Both the position numbers and the translations under genes were made by a program. A stretch of DNA of 64,000 nt from Natronoarchaeum philippinense. Lineage in GTDB: Archaea > Halobacteriota > Halobacteria > Halobacteriales > Natronoarchaeaceae. The stretch covers positions 1,192,588-1,256,587 of the forward strand of contig NZ_OBEJ01000001.1 of NCBI RefSeq assembly GCF_900215575.1, in the 5' to 3' direction. Below are positions 17,220 to 25,664 of the stretch, in pieces (the first letter of the stretch is position 1; every line of letters starts with the position of its first letter). The notes beneath the pieces were generated by a model that saw only the letters and a program-made list of their open reading frames with translations, searched no databases and was not told the DNA's origin.

Positions 17220-18332
17220 ATGCATCTCATCGGCTACTTTCCGGGATCGGATTTTGCCTCAGATTCCCAGTACGGTCGACAGGTACACGTCTACAAGTTC
17301 ATCCAGACGGCATTGACGATGGACGAGGTCACGTGCGAGTTCTTCGTCGGCGACGACGGCGGGCAGTTCCCCGGAGACAACGTGCGCTCGGTTATGACGA
17401 CTGGCTCATTTCCGGCGCGGCTCTATCACGAACTGCGGCGCACGCTCGCGCTCGTACGAACGATCCGGGCTACCGACGAGACGACCGTGCTATACACCCG
17501 TGAATCGCCGCATTTCGCGCCCATTGTGGCCGCCGAACTCACCGCCGCAAAACTCGTCGTGGAGTCGAACGGCGTCCCGAGAAACGTCCGCGAGAACGTC
17601 GACTCGGACCTTCAGTATCTAACGCTGACGGGCGTCCGGCGGGCGAAGTGGCGCCGTGCCGATCACGTGATCGCGGTTTCCGAGAGCGTCGCTGACTATC
17701 TCCGGGAGAATCACGGTGTCGAAGCGATCACTGTCGTCGAAAACGGCGTCGACACCGACCTGTTCGATTGCCGTACCGAAGTGGCCTCGTCGCCACCGTA
17801 CACGATCTGTTACGTAGGGGGACTCCAGCCGTGGCAGAACATCGAACTCATGCTGCAGACGATCTCGAGGATGGACATCGACGCGGAACTGCTCATCGTC
17901 GGCGGAGACGAAGATCGACAGACGTACCTCCAGTCGATCGCCGCGGACGAAGGGATCTCTGATCGAGTGACGTTCGTCGGACGCGTTCCGCACGAAGATG
18001 TCCCGGAGTACATCAACAGGTCGGATCTCTGTTTCGGACCGTTCGCCGAGGAGCGCCCGGCGTCGCCGTTGAAAATGTACGAGTATCTCGCATGCGGGCG
18101 GGAAGTCGCACTTGTCAACGATGATGGACTTGAATTTCTCGACGACTATCCGGGGGTTCATCGGTTCGGGTTCGACGATCCGGATGTGCTGGCAGCACAG
18201 ATCGACGACGTTCTCTCAGCGGTCGCAACCAACGACGCAGGGACCGAAAAGGTTCAACGAGACCGATCGTGGCGAGCCGTAACGGAAACCGTGATATCGG
18301 TGTGTCAGACAGTCAGCACAGACGCGAATTAG
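17220..18332 (+). CDS. Glycosyltransferase, GT4 family
   Basis: 370 residues. GT-B glycosyltransferase: N-terminal MHLIGYFPGSDFASDSQYGRQ, then LVVESNGVPRNV, HVIAVSESVADYLRENHG and VVENGVDTDLFD. The donor-binding half has ICYVGGLQPWQNIELMLQTI, AELLIVGGDEDRQTY, VTFVGRVPHEDVPEYINRSDLCFGPF and SPLKMYEYLACGREV. Composition is slightly less GC-rich than the flanking housekeeping genes, as common in cell-surface glycan loci. The preceding 143 bases hold nothing recognisable apart from a weak AT patch. The acceptor is unknown. Confidence 0.87.
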   Translation: MHLIGYFPGSDFASDSQYGRQVHVYKFIQTALTMDEVTCEFFVGDDGGQFPGDNVRSVMTTGSFPARLYHELRRTLALVRTIRATDETTVLYTRESPHFAPIVAAELTAAKLVVESNGVPRNVRENVDSDLQYLTLTGVRRAKWRRADHVIAVSESVADYLRENHGVEAITVVENGVDTDLFDCRTEVASSPPYTICYVGGLQPWQNIELMLQTISRMDIDAELLIVGGDEDRQTYLQSIAADEGISDRVTFVGRVPHEDVPEYINRSDLCFGPFAEERPASPLKMYEYLACGREVALVNDDGLEFLDDYPGVHRFGFDDPDVLAAQIDDVLSAVATNDAGTEKVQRDRSWRAVTETVISVCQTVSTDAN

Positions 18333-18577
18333 AGGTACCCCATCTGACGGAGATTCGCTTCGACATCACTGCTGATCTCGTCGTCAGTTTGCGTCGTGAT
18401 CTGAGAGAGTGACGCCTCGTGGTATAGGAGTGACTTTTTGAGTTCATCATCGTCTGCAGATGGTCCGTCGAACTCGTCGTCATCGGGGTACCACACCACC
18501 TTCTTTTCGGAGGATTTCCACATGGCGTACTGTCGTGCCGGTGGCAGGGCGTTAACGTCGAATAAACAGAATATCAC
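18329..18577 (-). pseudogene. Probable C-terminal remnant of a sulfatase-family gene
   Basis: 82-residue reading frame. Its second half (YAMWKSSEKKVVWYPDDDE, then an acidic linker and SDVEANLRQMGYL) looks like the end of a sulfatase: a substrate-facing basic/aromatic strand followed by the LxxLGY tail. It aligns loosely with the end of the sulfatase at 21925. There is no phosphatase/sulfatase catalytic domain; 50 bases upstream the flippase gene ends. Most likely a leftover of a deleted or recombined sulfatase, though a small independent protein cannot be excluded. It overlaps the GT stop by 4 bases on the opposite strand. Confidence 0.5.
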
Positions 18578-18627
18578 GATCGCAGTCAGACACAGTAGGA
18601 TGAATACGTTCCTGTGAGAACGACACT

Positions 18628-20076
18628 TTACGAGATGTCATGCCGTACATCCTGCAGAAGTGATCGGACGGTAGTGCGGAATAGATTACTGATAGCCCCC
18701 AACGTGACGAAGTAGACACCGGCCCCGATAGCCAGAAGCGCCAGCAGAGGCACCCACGAATCGACGACAATCTGCTGATGGGCGAGTTCGACGACGCCGA
18801 ACATCACAACGCCTGCGCCAAACTGTTCAAACAGCGGTCGGGGGAGGAGAGTCGCAGATGTTTCGCTCCGAACGACGAAGAAAAAGACGCCGTAGCGGAA
18901 GACTTCCGCGAGGATGGTCGCCACGACGACGCCGATCGGTCCGTACTCCAGCGTCGCCGGGACGCCCACGGCGACGTTGATCACGAGTGCGACAGCGGAC
19001 CCGCGGAGGACGATATTAGGCATTTCCAGACCGTTGAGAACGTCGCCAAGCAGTGCCGACTGCGTTCGAACGATGGTGAACAGTGCGAGACCCACTAACA
19101 ACTCCGTCGCAGCGATGTATTCTGCGCTGTAGGCGGTGACGATCAGCGGCTCCGGAATTGCGAGAGCACCGAAGAACATCGGAACGGCGATGATACTGCC
19201 AAAGGCCGCAGTGTTCGTTACGTCCGCATCGATGCCTTGGCCTTTGCTATCGCGGTTGCTAACCTTGGCCAACAGGCCCGACGATGCAATGACAGTCACG
19301 AACGTACCGGGAATCGTGAGCCGATAGGCGACCTGATAGTAGCCGACAACCGAAGGAGTGAGCAAAAACCCGAGTAGCAACGGATCGAGCTCGTCGTACG
19401 CTCGGCCGACGAGACGACTCCCGATACTGTAGCGGGCGAACTTCCACACCGACGTGAGCGTCTCCCAACCGGGGGCCGACGGCGACGTGCGCAGATAGTA
19501 TAACGTGATCGGAACGCACAGCAGTGTCGCTATCGAGAGTCCAAACACCATCCCGGCGGCTCCGAACCCGAGCAAAACCAGCGCCAACTGGAGAGGGAAG
19601 GTAAACACCGACCGTAGCGTGTCGATCCAGACAGGCGCACTCACTTTTCCACGCCCCGCCACCAGCTCTTGGGTGGGCGCAAACGTCAGTATCGACCCGA
19701 ATAGGATGACGAACAGTGCAGCGGAATGGGAAACTCCAGTGTACGACTCGATTGGATCCGCTAACAGGAATACCACAATCGCGGCGGTGCTGAAAATGGC
19801 CACGTTGAAGACCAGTTGTGCACCGAAGATCTCTGAGCGATTCGCGTTCAGTTCTGCGAATCGCTTTTTCGTTGCGACGGCGATGCCCATGATCGGACGG
19901 TTCGCCAGCATGACGAGCGAGAGCAAGAGGTAGAACCCACCGAAAGAACGAGGACCGAGAGCACGTGCGAAGAGAATCGTTCCGACGAAGCCGAGCACGG
20001 CTTGCAGCAACTTGCCCCCAAAGCCCTTGAGAACTTCGAGGCCGAGCTTCATATCGCCGGGGCCGGAATCAGCCAT
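18628..20076 (-). CDS. Flippase, polysaccharide/oligosaccharide exporter (Wzx-like)
   Basis: 482 residues. Multi-pass membrane protein with about 12-14 hydrophobic helices. The MATE/Wzx-type start is LEVLKGFGGKLLQAVLGFVGTILFARALGPRSFGGFYLLLS. Other clear segments are VIASSGLLAKVS, SIIAVPMFFGALAIPEPLIVTAYS and TIVRTQSALLGDVLNGLEMPN. Proteins of this family flip lipid-linked glycans across the cytoplasmic membrane, fitting the glycosyltransferases around it. Shares the strand with the FkbM methyltransferase, 17 bases downstream of it. Confidence 0.88.
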   Translation of the reverse strand: MADSGPGDMKLGLEVLKGFGGKLLQAVLGFVGTILFARALGPRSFGGFYLLLSLVMLANRPIMGIAVATKKRFAELNANRSEIFGAQLVFNVAIFSTAAIVVFLLADPIESYTGVSHSAALFVILFGSILTFAPTQELVAGRGKVSAPVWIDTLRSVFTFPLQLALVLLGFGAAGMVFGLSIATLLCVPITLYYLRTSPSAPGWETLTSVWKFARYSIGSRLVGRAYDELDPLLLGFLLTPSVVGYYQVAYRLTIPGTFVTVIASSGLLAKVSNRDSKGQGIDADVTNTAAFGSIIAVPMFFGALAIPEPLIVTAYSAEYIAATELLVGLALFTIVRTQSALLGDVLNGLEMPNIVLRGSAVALVINVAVGVPATLEYGPIGVVVATILAEVFRYGVFFFVVRSETSATLLPRPLFEQFGAGVVMFGVVELAHQQIVVDSWVPLLALLAIGAGVYFVTLGAISNLFRTTVRSLLQDVRHDIS

Positions 20077-20093
20077 CCTGTATCAACCTCCGA

Positions 20094-20906
20094 TCATTCG
20101 CGGAGCGCTCGTACGAACGAGTGTCCGCCTTCACGCGTCCCCAACCGCTCGACGGTAAACCCGAGTGACCGAAGCGCGTCGAACACGTCCTCCTCGTCGA
20201 TGTGCTGGGGATGAACCTCGCAGTAGACTACTCGGGCATCCGCGAGTGCGGTCGATAGCCCTTCGATGACCTGTAGTTCGGCACCTTCGACGTCGATTTT
20301 CACCACGTCAGGGGATGGGAGGTCGTCGCGGTCGATCAAACTGTCGCCCGGTATCACATCGACGGTCCACGAAGTTACCTCTGCCTCTGTTTCCAGAATC
20401 GAGAACTCACCGGATCCGATATCGGAAGAGGTCTCTTCGGGCAGAACGAGTTGCGATGTCCCGCGGTGATCGCTGAGAGCTAGCTGGTACGTCGTCGCGG
20501 AGACGCCGTTGCGGTCCAAGTTATCCTCGAGCCTGCGGGCCGTCTCGGGATGCGGTTCGAACGCGACGACGTTTCCGGCCACCTGCCCTGCGAAGCAACT
20601 ATGTGTTCCAACGTTGGCTCCGATATCGTAGAACGTGTCGTCGGAAGAGAGCTGAGAAATCATATCCGAAATAATCGGCTCTTCGCCGGTAAAAGACTGG
20701 AACCGTCGAAACTCACGGAACGTTTCGGGAACGAACTCCGCCTCGACGCCGTCGATCGATCGGCGCTGGCGGGCGGACGCAAACGAGTAGCGAAGGCGGT
20801 TGAGCCACCAGCCAAGGTCGACGGAGGACGGGAGCAGATGCGGCACAGACACGTGTCCGCCGAGACAGCAAATAAATCCCCTGTTTCGGGGCGGTGTACA
20901 TCCCAC
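20094..20906 (-). CDS. FkbM-family SAM-dependent methyltransferase
   Basis: 270 residues from GTG 20906; an internal GTG at 20852 (VSVPHLLPSS) is an alternative. A TATA-like ATATAA centred near 20931 sits about 25 bases upstream of the longer start. SAM-binding DTFYDIGANVGTHSCFAGQV near residue 92, then VVAFEPHPETARRLEDNL, VDVIPGDSLIDR, and PDVVKIDVEGAELQVIEGLS, all standard FkbM motifs. FkbM enzymes O-methylate sugars or other small molecules. With the adjacent flippase and glycosyltransferases it probably methylates a glycan residue. Confidence 0.85.
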   Translation of the reverse strand: MGCTPPRNRGFICCLGGHVSVPHLLPSSVDLGWWLNRLRYSFASARQRRSIDGVEAEFVPETFREFRRFQSFTGEEPIISDMISQLSSDDTFYDIGANVGTHSCFAGQVAGNVVAFEPHPETARRLEDNLDRNGVSATTYQLALSDHRGTSQLVLPEETSSDIGSGEFSILETEAEVTSWTVDVIPGDSLIDRDDLPSPDVVKIDVEGAELQVIEGLSTALADARVVYCEVHPQHIDEEDVFDALRSLGFTVERLGTREGGHSFVRALRE

Positions 20907-21006
20907 GGGACGAAACGACAGGGGTGGTTATATGTGCAGGAGGCAACGTAGAATCGAACGAGAAGCCGCGTCACGGCAGATAGCAGACGGGCTGCGAACA
21001 CCATAG

Positions 21007-21924
21007 ATGACAGTATCCGAGTGGATCACAGACACGGCAGGTCGAATACGGAACGACCCAATTAGAGGCACAGCCGACAGCGTATACGAACTATATCTCG
21101 GCGGACTTCGCCGGGCGAACACGTTATATACAGGCGGAGAGAGCGTCTACAACCGCGACTGGGATGTACTCATCCTTCTCGATGCTTGCCGCGTCGATTT
21201 GCTCGAAGAAGTCGCAGCCGACTATCCGTTTCTCGGCGAGGCAGATACGCTGACCTCCGCCGGAAGCTCTTCGATCGAGTGGATGGAGCAGACGTTCGAC
21301 GAGGAGTACGCCGAGGAGATGCAGACGACAGCCTACGTCACTGGAAACCCGTTCAGCAAGCGCGTCCTCGGCAACGGTGACGTACTCGCACTCGACGAAG
21401 TCTGGCGCTACGGCTGGGACGATGAGGCGGGGACGATCCCGGCGCGGAACGTCACCGATCGAGCGATCGCTGCCGGACGAGAGTACGACTACGAACGGCT
21501 GATCGTCCACTACATGCAGCCACACTTTCCCTCGGTTCCTGATCCACTCACCGACGGAATGAACACCGAGACGCTCGGTGACGGCGAAGGGTGGGACTCG
21601 CCGTGGCACCGACTCCGGCGAGGCGAGATCGACCGTGATCGGCTCTGGGAGTCGTATCGAAGCAATCTCAGATACGTTCTCGAAGACGTGGATGTGTTGT
21701 TGCGAAATCTCGACGCCGAGCGCGTCGTTATCAGCGCGGATCACGGCAACGCCGCGGGCGAGTGGGGCGTGTACGGCCATCCGAAAGTGCCGCTCACGCC
21801 GATCAGGGAAGTCCCGTGGTACGAGACGACGGCAACCGATACCGGGGAGCGCGATCCGGAGATAGAACCCGACACCGAGCGCGGAGATATAGAGGGAAAA
21901 CTCGGGGCACTGGGCTACCTGTAG
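21007..21924 (+). CDS. Alkaline-phosphatase superfamily protein, sulfatase-like, short form (AlkP-4)
   Basis: 305 residues, shorter than its neighbours. N-terminal metal-type Asp in WDVLILLDACRVDLLEEV near residue 58, a Ser/Thr-rich nucleophile region (LTSAGSSSIEW), YERLIVHYMQPHFP, and the metal motif RVVISADHGNAAGEWGVYGHP. The tail KLGALGYL matches the endings of the other superfamily members here. This short type recurs in haloarchaeal glycan loci, but the substrate is unknown. Divergent from the FkbM gene; convergent with the sulfatase, whose stop codon abuts its own. Confidence 0.75.
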   Translation: MTVSEWITDTAGRIRNDPIRGTADSVYELYLGGLRRANTLYTGGESVYNRDWDVLILLDACRVDLLEEVAADYPFLGEADTLTSAGSSSIEWMEQTFDEEYAEEMQTTAYVTGNPFSKRVLGNGDVLALDEVWRYGWDDEAGTIPARNVTDRAIAAGREYDYERLIVHYMQPHFPSVPDPLTDGMNTETLGDGEGWDSPWHRLRRGEIDRDRLWESYRSNLRYVLEDVDVLLRNLDAERVVISADHGNAAGEWGVYGHPKVPLTPIREVPWYETTATDTGERDPEIEPDTERGDIEGKLGALGYL

Positions 21925-23295
21925 CTACTCCATGTAGCCGAGATCCTTGAGGTGTTCTTCGACGATTTCGGCGTCTTCCTCGATCCCAGCCAAGCCGCCC
22001 TCACGCAGCCGCTGCATCCGCTCTTGGTGGTCGTCGAGAGCACTGGACAGTTCGTCGTACTCCGGCGGCTGGTCTGCACTGCGATCGTCTTCGGCGCGTT
22101 CCTCGGGCGTCTCACTGATGTCGAAACAGAACTCACCGTCCTCGGCGTGACGGAGCAGCTTCCAGCCGTCCGACCGCCGCGCGTAGCAGCGCCCGTAGTC
22201 GACCTGCCGGCCGACATCGCCGAACGCGTACTCCCGCGCGTCGACATCGCCGTCGACGAGTTCGAGCGCCGATTCACCGGTCCAGTCCGCAAACGGTTCG
22301 ACGCCAGCCGCGTCGGCGATCGTCGGCGCCACGTCGAGGAGTCGGATCTGTCTGTCGACGGTATCGGCGTCGCGGCCGGGCACGTGCAGCGCGAATGGAA
22401 CGTGGACCACGCCTTCCCAGAACTCGGGAGGATGGCCCGCGTGTCCGTGTTCGCCGATAAGTTCGCCGTGGTCGGCCGTGAACAGGACGATCGTCTCGTC
22501 GAAGAGGTTCCGCTCACGGAGCGCGCCAAGCAGCGCGTCGAACTGGTCGTCGGCGTAAGCGCATTCAGCGTCGTACAGTCCTCGGATCAGTTCCCACTCG
22601 CGGTCGGACAGTTCCTCGGGGTGGTGTGTGCCCTTCCGAGCGAGGCCGCGACAGCGCGCGAGCGACAGCGGTTCGTCGAGGAACTGGCGCTGGTACTCCT
22701 CGGGCGCCTCGTAGGGGTGGTGAACGTCCATGTAGTGGAGCCAAGTGAACCACTCGCCGGACTGATCGTCGATCCAGTCGAGCGCGCGCTCGTTGAGCGA
22801 CGCGGCGCGCTCGTACTCGCTTTCCTGTCCGGTCGCACTCGCAAACAGCGCGTCGGCGCGGTTGTACACCGTCTCGATCGTCCTGAACAGCGGACCGTCC
22901 TTGTCGAGATTCGACTGGACGAACTGCTTGAGCCGGCCGGCTTCGGCCGTCCCGCTGGCGTCGTACATCTCTTCGAACCCGCGATCGTAGTGGTACGAGC
23001 CGCTGGCGAAGTGGTTGTCAGTGTACCCGGCGGTTGCGTAATCCGTACCCTGAAGCTGCTCGGCCAGCGTCCGGATGCCGTCGTCGGAACCGGCTTCGGG
23101 GATACCGAGGCCTTCGATGCTCGCAAAGTGCCTGCTCGCGTGGATCGAGGGAAACGAGGCGGGCGTCGAGGGGCCGTTGGCGACGCAGTCGGTGAACTCG
23201 ATGGCGCCGTCGGCGAACGACCGCGCGGCGGGCATCACGCGGTCGGTCACCCGATCGGCCCGCAGCGAGTCCACGGTCACGAGAACGACGTTCAT
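21925..23295 (-). CDS. Sulfatase / AlkP superfamily (AlkP-5)
   Basis: 456 residues. Sulfatase-fold protein starting MNVVLVTVDSLRADRV (metal Asp). The nucleophile segment is NGPSTPASFPSIHASRHF rather than a strict C/S-x-P-x-R. Also seen are HYMDVHHPYEAPEEY and the metal motif IVLFTADHGELIGEHGHAGHPPEFWEGVVHVPFALHVPG. Ends EEHLKDLGYME. The absent classical formylglycine motif leaves the reaction open: sulfatase, phosphodiesterase or phosphotransferase. No signal peptide. Followed on the same strand by two glycosyltransferases. Confidence 0.85.
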   Translation of the reverse strand: MNVVLVTVDSLRADRVTDRVMPAARSFADGAIEFTDCVANGPSTPASFPSIHASRHFASIEGLGIPEAGSDDGIRTLAEQLQGTDYATAGYTDNHFASGSYHYDRGFEEMYDASGTAEAGRLKQFVQSNLDKDGPLFRTIETVYNRADALFASATGQESEYERAASLNERALDWIDDQSGEWFTWLHYMDVHHPYEAPEEYQRQFLDEPLSLARCRGLARKGTHHPEELSDREWELIRGLYDAECAYADDQFDALLGALRERNLFDETIVLFTADHGELIGEHGHAGHPPEFWEGVVHVPFALHVPGRDADTVDRQIRLLDVAPTIADAAGVEPFADWTGESALELVDGDVDAREYAFGDVGRQVDYGRCYARRSDGWKLLRHAEDGEFCFDISETPEERAEDDRSADQPPEYDELSSALDDHQERMQRLREGGLAGIEEDAEIVEEHLKDLGYME

Positions 23296-23317
23296 ACTGG
23301 GTCACTGGCCCGGCGGC

Positions 23318-23325
23318 GTAAAAAC
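23318..23325 (-). promoter_or_regulatory. TATA-like box of the sulfatase gene
   Basis: On the minus strand, GTTTTTAC is centred about 26 bases before ATG 23295. It lies just upstream of the stop codon of the glycosyltransferase transcribed toward it. Confidence 0.4.
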
Positions 23326-23326
23326 G

Positions 23327-24385
23327 CTACTCGTGCGGACGGCCCGCCGTCTCGAAGACGGCCAGCAGACGGTCGGCGACCTCGTCCCAAGTCGGCAAGG
23401 GATCGCTCGGCGCGTCGTGGCCGGTAGCACGCTCGACGGCGTCGGCAACAGCTGGCGGTGCGATCCCGGACGCCGCGACGCAGTCCTCGCGGTCGATCCA
23501 GTCGACGAGGGCACCCGCCGGCCGGACGACACAGGGCGTCCCCGCGGCGAGCGCTTCGGCGACTGTCATCCCGTAGGCCTCGAACGAGGACAGCGCGAGC
23601 AGCGCGTCGGCACCGGCGTACAGCCCCGGGAGGCGGTCGTCGTCGACGTAGCCGAGAAACGTCACGCGGTCGGCGACGCCGGCCGAGTCCGCGACGCGGC
23701 GGAGTTCGTCGCCGTACTCGCCCGAGCCGGCGACCAGCAGCTCGTAGTCCGGGAGTTCGTTCAGCGCTCGGATCGCGTGCTGGACGCCTTTGTACTCCTC
23801 CAGACGGCCCACACAGAGCAGATAGGGGCGGTCGCGGTCCGACGGCTCGGCGTCGGCGAAGCGCTCCACGTCGACGCCGTTGGGGATCACGGTCGGTTCG
23901 ACGCCGAAGTCCCCGCGAAGTCGGTCGCGCTCCCAGTCGCTGACCGCGACGACGCGGTCGGCCCGGTCGAGCGCGTGGCCGCCGAGCGGCCGATACGCCG
24001 AAAGCAGCCTGTCGCGGACGCCGCTGGCGCTGGTGCCGTGGTAGTGGGGCGTGACGACCAGTCGGGCGTCGCCGGCGCCCAGCGCGGCGAACAAGAGGGG
24101 AAGGGAGTGGTAGTTGTGCGCGTGGACGACATCCGGGTCAGCGCGTCGAACGGCCGGCAAGATGGTCGGTGCGACGTGGAAGGCACCACCCGGCGCAACA
24201 CCGCGGAACCGGCGCACGGAGACGCCGTCGATCGTCTGGCGCGACGGCACGTCGTCGCCGGCATCGGCCGTGTAGACGGTTACGTCGTGGCCCCAGTCGG
24301 CGAAGCGTCGGCTGATCTCCGCGACGTGAGTCTCGACGCCGCCGGTGTGTGGCGGATACCGAGGAGCGACCTGCAGAATCTCCAT
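23327..24385 (-). CDS. Glycosyltransferase, GT4 family
   Basis: 352 residues. Classic GT4 layout: MEILQVAPRYPPHTGGVETHV, then DVVHAHNYHSLPLLFAALG, VVAVSDWERDRLRGDFG, VIPNGVDVERFA, LLCVGRLEEYKGVQHAIRAL, YELLVAGSGEYGDEL and VTFLGYVDDDRLPGLYAGADALLALSSFEAYGMTVAEALAAGTP. The E-x7-E type donor motif is in FEAYGMTVAEA. Cytoplasmic, transferring an unknown sugar. Its start is 1 base from the GT2 stop, so the two are cotranscribed and probably sequential. Confidence 0.92.
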   Translation of the reverse strand: MEILQVAPRYPPHTGGVETHVAEISRRFADWGHDVTVYTADAGDDVPSRQTIDGVSVRRFRGVAPGGAFHVAPTILPAVRRADPDVVHAHNYHSLPLLFAALGAGDARLVVTPHYHGTSASGVRDRLLSAYRPLGGHALDRADRVVAVSDWERDRLRGDFGVEPTVIPNGVDVERFADAEPSDRDRPYLLCVGRLEEYKGVQHAIRALNELPDYELLVAGSGEYGDELRRVADSAGVADRVTFLGYVDDDRLPGLYAGADALLALSSFEAYGMTVAEALAAGTPCVVRPAGALVDWIDREDCVAASGIAPPAVADAVERATGHDAPSDPLPTWDEVADRLLAVFETAGRPHE

Positions 24386-24386
24386 C

Positions 24387-25529
24387 TTACTCGAAGGCTT
24401 CGCGGAGTTCCTCGTCGACTTCCCAGGTGCCGTCGCCCTCGCCGCGGAGGAGTTCGACGCCGGCGCGCAGCAGCGACACCTGCGCGTCGAAGACGGCGTA
24501 GATCGCCTGCAGGGGGCCGAGGAGGTCCTTCTGCCCCAGCCAGACGAACGTGAGGAGGGCGGCGGGGACTGCCAGTCCGGCGGGCCCGGCGACGGAGATC
24601 GCGGCCGCAGAGACCGCGAGGACGCCGAGCGCGACCAGCCACGGCGAGACGATCATGAACCACCAATTGAACGGGAGTACGAGCCGGCCGTAGTTGCCGT
24701 ACCGGCCGACGGCGTCGCGGTGCTGGGCGAGCAGGCGGATCAGTCCCATCCCGCGACGATCCTTCTGGAGCCGGCGCTTGCCGAACTGCGAGTGGGAGGC
24801 TTCCATGTACCGGATCGCGGGGTCGAACACGACTCTATCGCCCGCGCGCCGGATCTTCAGCGCGAGTTCGGTGTCGTCGGCCAGCGAGTTCGGGTCGATC
24901 GGCTGGATGGCGTCGTTCTCGAACGCCGAGAAGGGGCCGTGGAAGATCAGCGTCGAGTCGAGATGCGACTCCAAGGTCTGAATGTGGGCCTGCACGCCTC
25001 GATACCCGGCCTCGACCTCGCTGCCGCCGAGCACCTCGGCGTTCCGCCCGGTGACGGCCCCGATGTCGGGGTCGGCCAGATTCGCGGCGGCTTCGCGCAG
25101 CGCGTCCTCCCCGACGTAGGAGTCACAGTCGGTCTTGACGACCATCTCGTTGCTCGCGGCGGCGTAGGCGTCGTTGAGCGCGGGTGCCAGCCCTCGACGT
25201 TCGGTCTCGCGGATGAGATTCAGCTCAGGGAACTCCCTATCAGCGAAGTACTCCTCGATCAACTCGGGCGTCTCGTCGTCGCTGGAGTCGACGACGACGA
25301 GTTCGATCTTCTCCATCGGATACTCCAGCGCACAGATGTCGTCGAGTTTCTGCTCGACGATGCCCGATTCGTTGTACGTCGGGAGGACGATGCTGACGGT
25401 CGGCTCGGCCTCGCGCTTCTCGGCCGGAGAGCCGGACGGCCGAACCCACGCATAGAGCGCAAGAAACGCGAGATACGGTAGTGCGGTCACGGCGACGAGC
25501 GCGGCCGCGACAGCGACGAAGAGGTTCAT
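24387..25529 (-). CDS. Membrane glycosyltransferase, GT2 family
   Basis: 380 residues. N-terminal transmembrane helix (residues about 3-28), then a GT-A domain: VSIVLPTYNESGIVEQKLDDI, IELVVVDSSDDETPEL, the DxD-like VVKTDCDSYVG and the acceptor-region LADDTELALKIRRAG. There is a QFGKRRLQKDRRG segment in place of the synthase QxxRW, then two or three C-terminal transmembrane helices (about residues 285-345). Architecture as in processive or dolichol-phosphate-linked GT2 enzymes. First gene of a two-gene unit with the GT4 enzyme. Confidence 0.88.
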   Translation of the reverse strand: MNLFVAVAAALVAVTALPYLAFLALYAWVRPSGSPAEKREAEPTVSIVLPTYNESGIVEQKLDDICALEYPMEKIELVVVDSSDDETPELIEEYFADREFPELNLIRETERRGLAPALNDAYAAASNEMVVKTDCDSYVGEDALREAAANLADPDIGAVTGRNAEVLGGSEVEAGYRGVQAHIQTLESHLDSTLIFHGPFSAFENDAIQPIDPNSLADDTELALKIRRAGDRVVFDPAIRYMEASHSQFGKRRLQKDRRGMGLIRLLAQHRDAVGRYGNYGRLVLPFNWWFMIVSPWLVALGVLAVSAAAISVAGPAGLAVPAALLTFVWLGQKDLLGPLQAIYAVFDAQVSLLRAGVELLRGEGDGTWEVDEELREAFE

Positions 25530-25550
25530 GCGACCGGCTACGGAACCGAG

Positions 25551-25556
25551 TTATAA
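25551..25556 (-). promoter_or_regulatory. TATA box of the GT2-GT4 unit
   Basis: TTATAA is centred about 24 bases before the minus-strand ATG at 25529, suitable for a leaderless transcript. Confidence 0.5.
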
Positions 25557-25634
25557 CATACTGTTGGTCGGTCGGAAACGACAGCAGCAGCGGACCGAGC
25601 GAATCCGCCGGCAAGCATTCCCATTCCGCCAGCA

Positions 25635-25641
25635 CTTATAC
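25635..25641 (+). promoter_or_regulatory. TATA box of phoU
   Basis: CTTATAC is centred 27 bases before ATG 25665, suitable for leaderless transcription. Confidence 0.5.
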
Positions 25642-25664
25642 CCCACGAGGAGCACCGTTCGAGT

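Noticed and set aside
18552-18770. 72-residue frame ending in HPTVSDCDRDILFIRR
   Set aside because: Overlaps the flippase gene end in another frame and lacks its own start context; at most part of the decayed sulfatase.
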